Part shown: positions 1 to 9,434 of the stretch, in pieces
How the letters are laid out: each line of letters begins with the position of its first letter
Numbering within the stretch: position 1 is the stretch's first letter
Source of the DNA: Eutreptiella sp. 'Long Island Sound 2002'
Taxonomy: Eukaryota; Euglenozoa; Euglenophyceae; Eutreptiales; Eutreptiaceae
Assembly (NCBI GenBank): GCA_964036045.1
Contig: OZ038400.1
Span: forward strand, 15,621,079 to 15,685,078
Length of the DNA: 64,000 nt
Direction: 5' to 3'
The notes under the pieces: generated by a model
What the model saw: the letters and a program-made list of their open reading frames with translations, nothing else
Databases searched by the model: none
What the model was told of the DNA's origin: nothing
Made by a program: the position numbers and the translations under genes

Positions 1-165
1 TCAATGTTTGATTAAGCAAGTTGACTTTGATTCGGGGCTCGCCTATGTCTTACAGCAGCGGATACCGTTTTACCGGTGGTCCAAATCCCAATTGTATGGT
101 GCATGGCGTACCCATGAACCTGATTCCATGCTGCCAAGCTTCAAAACTGCTATCTAGAGGGCAAA
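1..165. repeat. Partial satellite unit at left edge
   Basis: This is the last 165 bp of a unit, matching unit positions 239-403 of the following copy. It runs directly into the first full unit, so the array continues beyond the left end of the window. Confidence 0.97.
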
Positions 166-189
166 TTGGAGGCCGGGACCCTCTTTTTT
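156..189 (+). terminator. Weak terminator-like stem followed by T-run
   Basis: AGAGGG (156-161) can pair with CCCTCT (179-184) across a 17-nt loop, and the T-run continues to 189. A stem followed by Ts resembles a bacterial intrinsic terminator, and a run of six Ts (184-189) would also suit an RNA polymerase III stop. The loop is long and the stem short, the motif spans the arbitrary unit junction, and no promoter or gene is present, so I regard it as probably incidental. It recurs once per unit; the 382-bp units shorten the T-run to five. Confidence 0.15.
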
Positions 190-200
190 GAAATCTTTGG

Positions 201-226
201 GGCTGAAGGCCGCCAGGCCTTCAGCC
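201..226. other. Perfect 11-bp stem, 4-nt loop inverted repeat
   Basis: GGCTGAAGGCC (201-211) and GGCCTTCAGCC (216-226) are exact reverse complements around the loop GCCA. The element recurs in nearly every unit at the same place. Four commonly variable sites lie in or beside it: unit 37 (g, c or a), unit 58 (a or g), unit 66 (g or a) and unit 70 (g or c). The c or a allele at unit 37 mismatches the tenth pair of the stem. All length variants in the window are rearrangements of this element. It could form a cruciform in DNA or a hairpin in a transcript; no function is shown. Confidence 0.9.
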
Positions 227-245
227 GCCCGCCCGCCTTCGCCCA

Positions 246-268
246 CGCCTTAGCCGAAGCCAAAGGCG
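246..268. other. 6-bp stem inverted repeat
   Basis: CGCCTT (246-251) pairs with AAGGCG (263-268) around an 11-nt loop. It lies just downstream of the main hairpin in the inverted-repeat-rich half of the unit. The g-to-t change at unit position 82 in the 382-bp units breaks one pair. It recurs in all units; no function is known. Confidence 0.6.
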
Positions 269-270
269 GA

Positions 271-318
271 GGCCAACCCTTTAGAGTCGCTACCCAGGGG
301 GCTTGGCCAAAAATGGCC
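271..318. other. Nested inverted repeats at GGCCA-AAAA-TGGCC
   Basis: GGCCA (305-309) and TGGCC (314-318) form a perfect 5-bp stem around four As. An alternative pairing uses GGCCAA (271-276) with TTGGCC (303-308), so the shared GGCC could switch partners. The inner hairpin is nearly invariant across the array; one exception is the unit at 18576, where ttggcc reads ttgccc near 18716. Confidence 0.6.
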
Positions 319-365
319 TTCCTGCCCTGTCTTTGGACGTATTATGCCTAGCCTGTGTGGCGGCT

Positions 366-373
366 GTCCGGAC
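366..373. other. 8-bp palindrome GTCCGGAC
   Basis: This perfect 8-bp palindrome occurs once per unit. It is broken by g-to-t at unit 201 (36028-40690 region), by g-to-t at unit 205 (units at 12659, 14229 and 15799) and by c-to-t at unit 204 (unit at 54401). It could be a protein-binding site or simply chance in a G+C-rich unit. Confidence 0.5.
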
Positions 374-504
374 CGTAGGGTGGTCAGTCTGGGGGCTTTT
401 TGGTCAATGTTTGATTAAGCAAGTTGACTTTGATTCGGGGCTCGCCTATGTCTTACAGCAGCGGATACCGTTTTACCGGTGGTCCAAATCCCAATTGTAT
501 GGTG

Positions 505-519
505 CATGGCGTACCCATG
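505..519. other. 5-bp stem CATGG-CGTAC-CCATG
   Basis: CATGG (505-509) pairs with CCATG (515-519) around CGTAC. It is among the least variable parts of the unit; I noticed no substitution in it in the copies read. No function is known. Confidence 0.5.
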
Positions 520-1777
520 AACCTGATTCCATGCTGCCAAGCTTCAAAACTGCTATCTAGAGGGCAAATTGGAGGCCGGGACCCTCTTTTTTGAAATCTT
601 TGGGGCTGAAGGCCGCCAGGCCTTCAGCCGCCCGCCCGCCTTCGCCCACGCCTTAGCCGAAGCCAAAGGCGGAGGCCAACCCTTTAGAGTCGCTACCCAG
701 GGGGCTTGGCCAAAAATGGCCTTCCTGCCCTGTCTTTGGACGTATTATGCCTAGCCTGTGTGGCGGCTGTCCGGACCGTAGGGTGGTCAGTCTGGGGGCT
801 TTTTGGTCAATGTTTGATTAAGCAAGTTGACTTTGATTCGGGGCTCGCCTATGTCTTACAGCAGCGGATACCGTTTTACCGGTGGTCCAAATCCCAATTG
901 TATGGTGCATGGCGTACCCATGAACCTGATTCCATGCTGCCAAGCTTCAAAACTGCTATCTAGAGGGCAAATTGGAGGCCGGGACCCTCTTTTTTGAAAT
1001 CTTTGGGCCTGAAGGCCGCCAGGCCTTCAGCCGCCCGCCCGCCTTCGCCCACGCCTTAGCCGAAGCCAAAGGCGGAGGCCAACCCTTTAGAGTCGCTACC
1101 CAGGGGGCTTGGCCAAAAATGGCCTTCCTGCCCTGTCTTTGGACGTATTATGCCTAGCCTGTGTGGCGGCTGTCCGGACCGTAGGGTGGTCAGTCTGGGG
1201 GCTTTTTGGTCAATGTTTGATTAAGCAAGTTGACTTTGATTCGGGGCTCGGCTATGTCTTACAGCAGCGGATACCGTTTTACCGGTGGTCCAAATCCCAA
1301 TTGTATGGTGCATGGCGTACCCATGAACCTGATTCCATGCTGCCAAGCTTCAAAACTGCTATCTAGAGGGCAAATTGGAGGCCGGGACCCTCTTTTTTGA
1401 AATCTTTGGGGCTGAAGGCCGCCAGGCCTTCAGCCGCCCGCCCGCCTTCGCCCACGCCTTAGCCGAAGCCAAAGGCGGAGGCCAACCCTTTAGAGTCGCT
1501 ACCCAGGGGGCTTGGCCAAAAATGGCCTTCCTGCCCTGTCTTTGGACGTATTATGCCTAGCCTGTGTGGCGGCTGTCCGGACCGTAGGGTGGTCAGTCTG
1601 GGGGCTTTTTGGTCAATGTTTGATTAAGCAAGTTGACTTTGATTCGGGGCTCGCCTATGTCTTACAGCAGCGGATACCGTTTTACCGGTGGTCCAAATCC
1701 CAATTGTATGGTGCATGGCGTACCCATGAACCTGATTCCATGCTGCCAAGCTTCAAAACTGCTATCTAGAGGGCAAA

Positions 1778-3389
1778 TTGGAGGCCGGGACCCTCTTTTT
1801 TGAAATCTTTGGGGCTGAAGGCCGCCAGGCCTTCAGCCGCCCACCCCCCTTCGCCCACGCCTTAGCCGAAGCCAAAGGCGGAGGCCAACCCTTTAGAGTC
1901 GCTACCCAGGGGGCTTGGCCAAAAATGGCCTTCCTGCCCTGTCTTTGGACGTATTATGCCTAGCCTGTGTGGCGGCTGTCCGGACCGTAGGGTGGTCAGT
2001 CTGGGGGCTTTTTGGTCAATGTTTGATTAAGCAAGTTGACTTTGATTCGGGGCTCGCCTATGTCTTACAGCAGCGGATACCGTTTTACCGGTGGTCCAAA
2101 TCCCAATTGTATGGTGCATGGCGTACCCATGAACCTGATTCCATGCTGCCAAGCTTCAAAACTGCTATCTAGAGGGCAAATTGGAGGCCGGGACCCTCTT
2201 TTTTGAAATCTTTGGGGCTGAAGGCCGCCAGGCCTTCAGCCGCCCGCCCGCCTTCGCCCACGCCTTAGCCGAAGCCAAAGGCGGAGGCCAACCCTTTAGA
2301 GTCGCTACCCAGGGGGCTTGGCCAAAAATGGCCTTCCTGCCCTGTCTTTGGACGTATTATGCCTAGCCTGTGTGGCGGCTGTCCGGACCGTAGGGTGGTC
2401 AGTCTGGGGGCTTTTTGGTCAATGTTTGATTAAGCAAGTTGACTTTGATTCGGGGCTCGCCTATGTCTTACAGCAGCGGATACCGTTTTACCGGTGGTCC
2501 AAATCCCAATTGTATGGTGCATGGCGTACCCATGAACCTGATTCCATGCTGCCAAGCTTCAAAACTGCTATCTAGAGGGCAAATTGGAGGCCGGGACCCT
2601 CTTTTTTGAAATCTTTGGGGCTGAAGGCCGCCAGGCCTTCAGCCGCCCACCCCCCTTCGCCCACGCCTTAGCCGAAGCCAAAGGCGGAGGCCAACCCTTT
2701 AGAGTCGCTACCCAGGGGGCTTGGCCAAAAATGGCCTTCCTGCCCTGTCTTTGGACGTATTATGCCTAGCCTGTGTGGCGGCTGTCCGGACCGTAGGGTG
2801 GTCAGTCTGGGGGCTTTTTGGTCAATGTTTGATTAAGCAAGTTGACTTTGATTCGGGGCTCGCCTATGTCTTACAGCAGCGGATACCGTTTTACCGGTGG
2901 TCCAAATCCCAATTGTATGGTGCATGGCGTACCCATGAACCTGATTCCATGCTGCCAAGCTTCAAAACTGCTATCTAGAGGGCAAATTGGAGGCCGGGAC
3001 CCTCTTTTTTGAAATCTTTGGGGCTGAAGGCCGCCAGGCCTTCAGCCGCCCGCCCGCCTTCGCCCACGCCTTAGCCGAAGCCAAAGGCGGAGGCCAACCC
3101 TTTAGAGTCGCTACCCAGGGGGCTTGGCCAAAAATGGCCTTCCTGCCCTGTCTTTGGACGTATTATGCCTAGCCTGTGTGGCGGCTGTCCGGACCGTAGG
3201 GTGGTCAGTCTGGGGGCTTTTTGGTCAATGTTTGATTAAGCAAGTTGACTTTGATTCGGGGCTCGCCTATGTCTTACAGCAGCGGATACCGTTTTACCGG
3301 TGGTCCAAATCCCAATTGTATGGTGCATGGCGTACCCATGAACCTGATTCCATGCTGCCAAGCTTCAAAACTGCTATCTAGAGGGCAAA
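1778..3389. repeat. 806-bp dimer HOR, two copies
   Basis: Two tandem dimers (1778-2583, 2584-3389). The first unit of each carries the allele cccacccccc (changes at unit positions 66 and 70) beside the main hairpin; the second is a consensus unit. A further single unit with the same allele is at 4599-5001. Confidence 0.85.
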
Positions 3390-6300
3390 TTGGAGGCCGG
3401 GACCCTCTTTTTTGAAATCTTTGGGGCTGAAGGCCGCCAGGCCTTCAGCCGCCCGCCCGCCTTCGCCCACGCCTTAGCCGAAGCCAAAGGCGGAGGCCAA
3501 CCCTTTAGAGTCGCTACCCAGGGGGCTTGGCCAAAAATGGCCTTCCTGCCTTGTCTTTGGACGTATTATGCCTAGCCTGTGTGGCGGCTGTCCGGACCGT
3601 AGGGTGGTCAGTCTGGGGGCTTTTTGGTCAATGTTTGATTAAGCAAGTTGACTTTGATTCGGGGCTCGCCTATGTCTTACAGCAGCGGATACCGTTTTAC
3701 CGGTGGTCCAAATCCCAATTGTATGGTGCATGGCGTACCCATGAACCTGATTCCATGCTGCCAAGCTTCAAAACTGCTATCTAGAGGGCAAATTGGAGGC
3801 CGGGACCCTCTTTTTTGAAATCTTTGGGCCTGAAGGCCGCCAGGCCTTCAGCCGCCCGCCCGCCTTCGCCCACGCCTTAGCCGAAGCCAAAGGCGGAGGC
3901 CAACCCTTTAGAGTCGCTACCCAGGGGGCTTGGCCAAAAATGGCCTTCCTGCCCTGTCTTTGGACGTATTATGCCTAGCCTGTGTGGCGGCTGTCCGGAC
4001 CGTAGGGTGGTCAGTCTGGGGGCTTTTTGGTCAATGTTTGATTAAGCAAGTTGACTTTGATTCGGGGCTCGCCTATGTCTTACAGCAGCGGATACCGTTT
4101 TACCGGTGGTCCAAATCCCAATTGTATGGTGCATGGCGTACCCATGAACCTGATTCCATGCTGCCAAGCTTCAAAACTGCTATCTAGAGGGCAAATTGGA
4201 GGCCGGGACCCTCTTTTTTGAAATCTTTGGGCCTGAAGGCCGCCAGGCCTTCAGCCGCCCGCCCGCCTTCGCCCACGCCTTAGCCGAAGCCAAAGGCGGA
4301 GGCCAACCCTTTAGAGTCGCTACCCAGGGGGCTTGGCCAAAAATGGCCTTCCTGCCCTGTCTTTGGACGTATTATGCCTAGCCTGTGTGGCGGCTGTCCG
4401 GACCGCAGGGTGGTCAGTCTGGGGGCTTTTTGGTCAATGTTTGATTAAGCAAGTTGACTTTGATTCGGGGCTCGGCTATGTCTTACAGCAGCGGATACCG
4501 TTTTACCGGTGGTCCAAATCCCAATTGTATGGTGCATGGCGTACCCATGAACCTGATTCCATGCTGCCAAGCTTCAAAACTGCTATCTAGAGGGCAAATT
4601 GGAGGCCGGGACCCTCTTTTTTGAAATCTTTGGGGCTGAAGGCCGCCAGGCCTTCAGCCGCCCACCCCCCTTCGCCCACGCCTTAGCCGAAGCCAAAGGC
4701 GGAGGCCAACCCTTTAGAGTCGCTACCCAGGGGGCTTGGCCAAAAATGGCCTTCCTGCCCTGTCTTTGGACGTATTATGCCTAGCCTGTGTGGCGGCTGT
4801 CCGGACCGTAGGGTGGTCAGTCTGGGGGCTTTTTGGTCAATGTTTGATTAAGCAAGTTGACTTTGATTCGGGGCTCGCCTATGTCTTACAGCAGCGGATA
4901 CCGTTTTACCGGTGGTCCAAATCCCAATTGTATGGTGCATGGCGTACCCATGAACCTGATTCCATGCTGCCAAGCTTCAAAACTGCTATCTAGAGGGCAA
5001 ATTGGAGGCCGGGACCCTCTTTTTTGAAATCTTTGGGGCTGAAGGCCGCCAGGCCTTCAGCCGCCCGCCCGCCTTCGCCCACGCCTTAGCCGAAGCCAAA
5101 GGCGGAGGCCAACCCTTTAGAGTCGCTACCCAGGGGGCTTGGCCAAAAATGGCCTTCCTGCCCTGTCTTTGGACGTATTATGCCTAGCCTGTGTGGCGGC
5201 TGTCCGGACCGTAGGGTGGTCAGTCTGGGGGCTTTTTGGTCAATGTTTGATTAAGCAAGTTGACTTTGATTCGGGGCTCGCCTATGTCTTACAGCAGCGG
5301 ATACCGTTTTACCGGTGGTCCAAATCCCAATTGTATGGTGCATGGCGTACCCATGAACCTGATTCCATGCTGCCAAGCTTCAAAACTGCTATCTAGAGGG
5401 CAAATTGGAGGCCGGGACCCTCTTTTTTGAAATCTTTGGGGCTGAAGGCCGCCAGGCCTTCAGCCGCCCGCCCGCCTTCGCCCACGCCTTAGCCGAAGCC
5501 AAAGGCGGAGGCCAACCCTTTAGAGTCGCTACCCAGGGGGCTTGGCCAAAAATGGCCTTCCTGCCTTGTCTTTGGACGTATTATGCCTAGCCTGTGTGGC
5601 GGCTGTCCGGACCGTAGGGTGGTCAGTCTGGGGGCTTTTTGGTCAATGTTTGATTAAGCAAGTTGACTTTGATTCGGGGCTCGCCTATGTCTTACAGCAG
5701 CGGATACCGTTTTACCGGTGGTCCAAATCCCAATTGTATGGTGCATGGCGTACCCATGAACCTGATTCCATGCTGCCAAGCTTCAAAACTGCTATCTAGA
5801 GGGCAAATTGGAGGCCGGGACCCTCTTTTTTGAAATCTTTGGGGCTGAAGGCCGCCAGGCCTTCAGCCGCCCGCCCGCCTTCGCCCACGCCTTAGCCGAA
5901 GCCAAAGGCGGAGGCCAACCCTTTAGAGTCGCTACCCAGGGGGCTTGGCCAAAAATGGCCTTCCTGCCCTGTCTTTGGACGTATTATGCCTAGCCTGTGT
6001 GGCGGCTGTCCGGACCGTAGGGTGGTCAGTCTGGGGGCTTTTTGGTCAATGTTTGATTAAGCAAGTTGACTTTGATTCGGGGCTCGCCTATGTCTTACAG
6101 CAGCGGATACCGTTTTACCGGTGGTCCAAATCCCAATTGTATGGTGCATGGCGTACCCATGAACCTGATTCCATGCTGCCAAGCTTCAAAACTGCTATCT
6201 AGAGGGCAAATTGGAGGCCGGGACCCTCTTTTTTGAAATCTTTGGGCCTGAAGGCCGCCAGGCCTTCAGCCGCCCGCCCGCCTTCGCCCACGCCTTAGCC

Positions 6301-7016
6301 GAAGCCAAAGGCGGAGGCCAACCCTTTAGAGTCGCTACCCAGGGGGCTTGGCCAAAAATGGCCTTCCTGCCCTGTCTTTGGACGTATTATGCCTAGCCTG
6401 TGTGGCGGCTGTCCGGACCGTAGGGTGGTCAGTCTGGGGGCTTTTTGGTCAATGTTTGATTAAGCAAGTTGACTTTGATTCGGGGCTCGGCTATGTCTTA
6501 CAGCAGCGGATACCGTTTTACCGGTGGTCCAAATCCCAATTGTATGGTGCATGGCGTACCCATGAACCTGATTCCATGCTGCCAAGCTTCAAAACTGCTA
6601 TCTAGAGGGCAAATTGGAGGCCGGGACCCTCTTTTTTGAAATCTTTGGGCCTGAAGGCCGCCAGGCCTTCAGCCGCCCGCCCGCCTTCGCCCACGCCTTA
6701 GCCGAAGCCAAAGGCGGAGGCCAACCCTTTAGAGTCGCTACCCAGGGGGCTTGGCCAAAAATGGCCTTCCTGCCCTGTCTTTGGACGTATTATGCCTAGC
6801 CTGTGTGGCGGCTGTCCGGACCGTAGGGTGGTCAGTCTGGGGGCTTTTTGGTCAATGTTTGATTAAGCAAGTTGACTTTGATTCGGGGCTCGCCTATGTC
6901 TTACAGCAGCGGATACCGTTTTACCGGTGGTCCAAATCCCAATTGTATGGTGCATGGCGTACCCATGAACCTGATTCCATGCTGCCAAGCTTCAAAACTG
7001 CTATCTAGAGGGCAAA
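3390..7016. repeat. Mixed units with c-to-g (unit 280) and ttgt alleles
   Basis: Nine units. A silent-looking c-to-t at unit 162 (ctgccttgtc) marks the units at 3390 and 5405. The units at 4196 and 6211 carry g at unit 280 (ctcggc) together with c at unit 37. In both cases the g unit is two units after the ttgt unit. The 4196 unit also has a private t-to-c (ccgcaggg). The unit at 972 carries the same g plus c combination earlier in the array. Confidence 0.85.
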
Positions 7017-9434
7017 TTGGAGGCCGGGACCCTCTTTTTTGAAATCTTTGGGGCTGAAGGCCGCCAGGCCTTCAGCCGCCCGCCCGCCTTCGCCCACGCC
7101 TTAGCCGAAGCCAAAGGCGGAGGCCAACCCTTTAGAGTCGCTACCCAGGGGGCTTGGCCAAAAATGGCCTTCCTGCCTTGTCTTTGGACGTATTATGCCT
7201 AGCCTGTGTGGCGGCTGTCCGGACCGTAGGGTGGTCAGTCTGGGGGCTTTTTGGTCAATGTTTGATTAAGCAAGTTGACTTTGATTCGGGGCTCGCCTAT
7301 GTCTTACAGCAGCGGATACCGTTTTACCGGTGGTCCAAATCCCAATTGTATGGTGCATGGCGTACCCATGAACCTGATTCCATGCTGCCAAGCTTCAAAA
7401 CTGCTATCTAGAGGGCAAATTGGAGGCCGGGACCCTCTTTTTTGAAATCTTTGGGGCTGAAGGCCGCCAGGCCTTCAGCCGCCCGCCCGCCTTCGCCCAC
7501 GCCTTAGCCGAAGCCAAAGGCGGAGGCCAACCCTTTAGAGTCGCTACCCAGGGGGCTTGGCCAAAAATGGCCTTCCTGCCCTGTCTTTGGACGTATTATG
7601 CCTAGCCTGTGTGGCGGCTGTCCGGACCGTAGGGTGGTCAGTCTGGGGGCTTTTTGGTCAATGTTTGATTAAGCAAGTTGACTTTGATTCGGGGCTCGCC
7701 TATGTCTTACAGCAGCGGATACCGTTTTACCGGTGGTCCAAATCCCAATTGTATGGTGCATGGCGTACCCATGAACCTGATTCCATGCTGCCAAGCTTCA
7801 AAACTGCTATCTAGAGGGCAAATTGGAGGCCGGGACCCTCTTTTTTGAAATCTTTGGGCCTGAAGGCCGCCAGGCCTTCAGCCGCCCGCCCGCCTTCGCC
7901 CACGCCTTAGCCGAAGCCAAAGGCGGAGGCCAACCCTTTAGAGTCGCTACCCAGGGGGCTTGGCCAAAAATGGCCTTCCTGCCCTGTCTTTGGACGTATT
8001 ATGCCTAGCCTGTGTGGCGGCTGTCCGGACCGTAGGGTGGTCAGTCTGGGGGCTTTTTGGTCAATGTTTGATTAAGCAAGTTGACTTTGATTCGGGGCTC
8101 GGCTATGTCTTACAGCAGCGGATACCGTTTTACCGGTGGTCCAAATCCCAATTGTATGGTGCATGGCGTACCCATGAACCTGATTCCATGCTGCCAAGCT
8201 TCAAAACTGCTATCTAGAGGGCAAATTGGAGGCCGGGACCCTCTTTTTTGAAATCTTTGGGGCTGAAGGCCGCCAGGCCTTCAGCCGCCCGCCCGCCTTC
8301 GCCCACGCCTTAGCCGAAGCCAAAGGCGGAGGCCAACCCTTTAGAGTCGCTACCCAGGGGGCTTGGCCAAAAATGGCCTTCCTGCCTTGTCTTTGGACGT
8401 ATTATGCCTAGCCTGTGTGGCGGCTGTCCGGACCGTAGGGTGGTCAGTCTGGGGGCTTTTTGGTCAATGTTTGATTAAGCAAGTTGACTTTGATTCGGGG
8501 CTCGCCTATGTCTTACAGCAGCGGATACCGTTTTACCGGTGGTCCAAATCCCAATTGTATGGTGCATGGCGTACCCATGAACCTGATTCCATGCTGCCAA
8601 GCTTCAAAACTGCTATCTAGAGGGCAAATTGGAGGCCGGGACCCTCTTTTTTGAAATCTTTGGGGCTGAAGGCCGCCAGGCCTTCAGCCGCCCGCCCGCC
8701 TTCGCCCACGCCTTAGCCGAAGCCAAAGGCGGAGGCCAACCCTTTAGAGTCGCTACCCAGGGGGCTTGGCCAAAAATGGCCTTCCTGCCCTGTCTTTGGA
8801 CGTATTATGCCTAGCCTGTGTGGCGGCTGTCCGGACCGTAGGGTGGTCAGTCTGGGGGCTTTTTGGTCAATGTTTGATTAAGCAAGTTGACTTTGATTCG
8901 GGGCTCGCCTATGTCTTACAGCAGCGGATACCGTTTTACCGGTGGTCCAAATCCCAATTGTATGGTGCATGGCGTACCCATGAACCTGATTCCATGCTGC
9001 CAAGCTTCAAAACTGCTATCTAGAGGGCAAATTGGAGGCCGGGACCCTCTTTTTTGAAATCTTTGGGCCTGAAGGCCGCCAGGCCTTCAGCCGCCCGCCC
9101 GCCTTCGCCCACGCCTTAGCCGAAGCCAAAGGCGGAGGCCAACCCTTTAGAGTCGCTACCCAGGGGGCTTGGCCAAAAATGGCCTTCCTGCCCTGTCTTT
9201 GGACGTATTATGCCTAGCCTGTGTGGCGGCTGTCCGGACCGTAGGGTGGTCAGTCTGGGGGCTTTTTGGTCAATGTTTGATTAAGCAAGTTGACTTTGAT
9301 TCGGGGCTCGGCTATGTCTTACAGCAGCGGATACCGTTTTACCGGTGGTCCAAATCCCAATTGTATGGTGCATGGCGTACCCATGAACCTGATTCCATGC
9401 TGCCAAGCTTCAAAACTGCTATCTAGAGGGCAAA
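7017..9434. repeat. 1,209-bp trimer HOR, two tandem copies
   Basis: Copies 7017-8225 and 8226-9434 each consist of a ttgt unit (t at unit 162), a consensus unit, and a unit with c at unit 37 and g at unit 280. A third copy of the trimer follows at 9838-11046 after one extra consensus unit (9435-9837). A looser version occurs at 5405-6613. By eye the two tandem copies show no other differences. Confidence 0.88.

Larger units (their letters stand above)
166..568. repeat. First complete 403-bp unit (reference copy)
   Basis: I use this copy as the reference for unit positions 1-403. It is about 56% G+C. The first half (unit 1-155) is G+C rich and full of inverted repeats; the second half is more mixed and contains several six-base palindromes (ACCGGT, CAATTG, AAGCTT, TCTAGA). 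The unit has about 20 CpG dinucleotides, so CpG is only moderately under-represented. I saw no convincing internal half-unit duplication, so 403 bp appears to be the true monomer and not a dimer of about 200 bp. Because 403 = 3 x 134 + 1, every reading frame shifts by one at each unit boundary. The choice of start is arbitrary. Confidence 0.95.

Noticed and set aside
160-180. CENP-B box-like sequence at ttggaggccggga
   Set aside because: It resembles the right part of the mammalian CENP-B box but is one base longer, and the required TTCG at the left is missing. The other strand also lacks a full match.
275-290. Telomere-like ccctttag
   Set aside because: A single imperfect copy per unit; not a tandem telomeric motif such as CCCTAAA repeats.
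425-445. tRNA-type B box near gattcgggg, suggesting a SINE or tRNA-derived satellite
   Set aside because: Only about 7 of 11 positions fit the B-box consensus in the better orientation, and there is no A box or tRNA fold around it.
166-560. Recurrent open frames of 61 and 85 codons in every unit, on the plus strand
   Set aside because: They overlap each other, start at TTG and not ATG, and have no ribosome-binding or splice context. Because 403 is not a multiple of three, the frame shifts each unit. Most shared variants alter the would-be protein, and length alleles of -2 and -14 break frame, so there is no sign of coding constraint.
166-568. Internal half-unit duplication (about 200-bp ancestor)
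   Set aside because: Short similarities such as ccgggacc and ccggacc about 197 bp apart, and repeated ggtca/ggtcc words, are too short to support a duplicated half.
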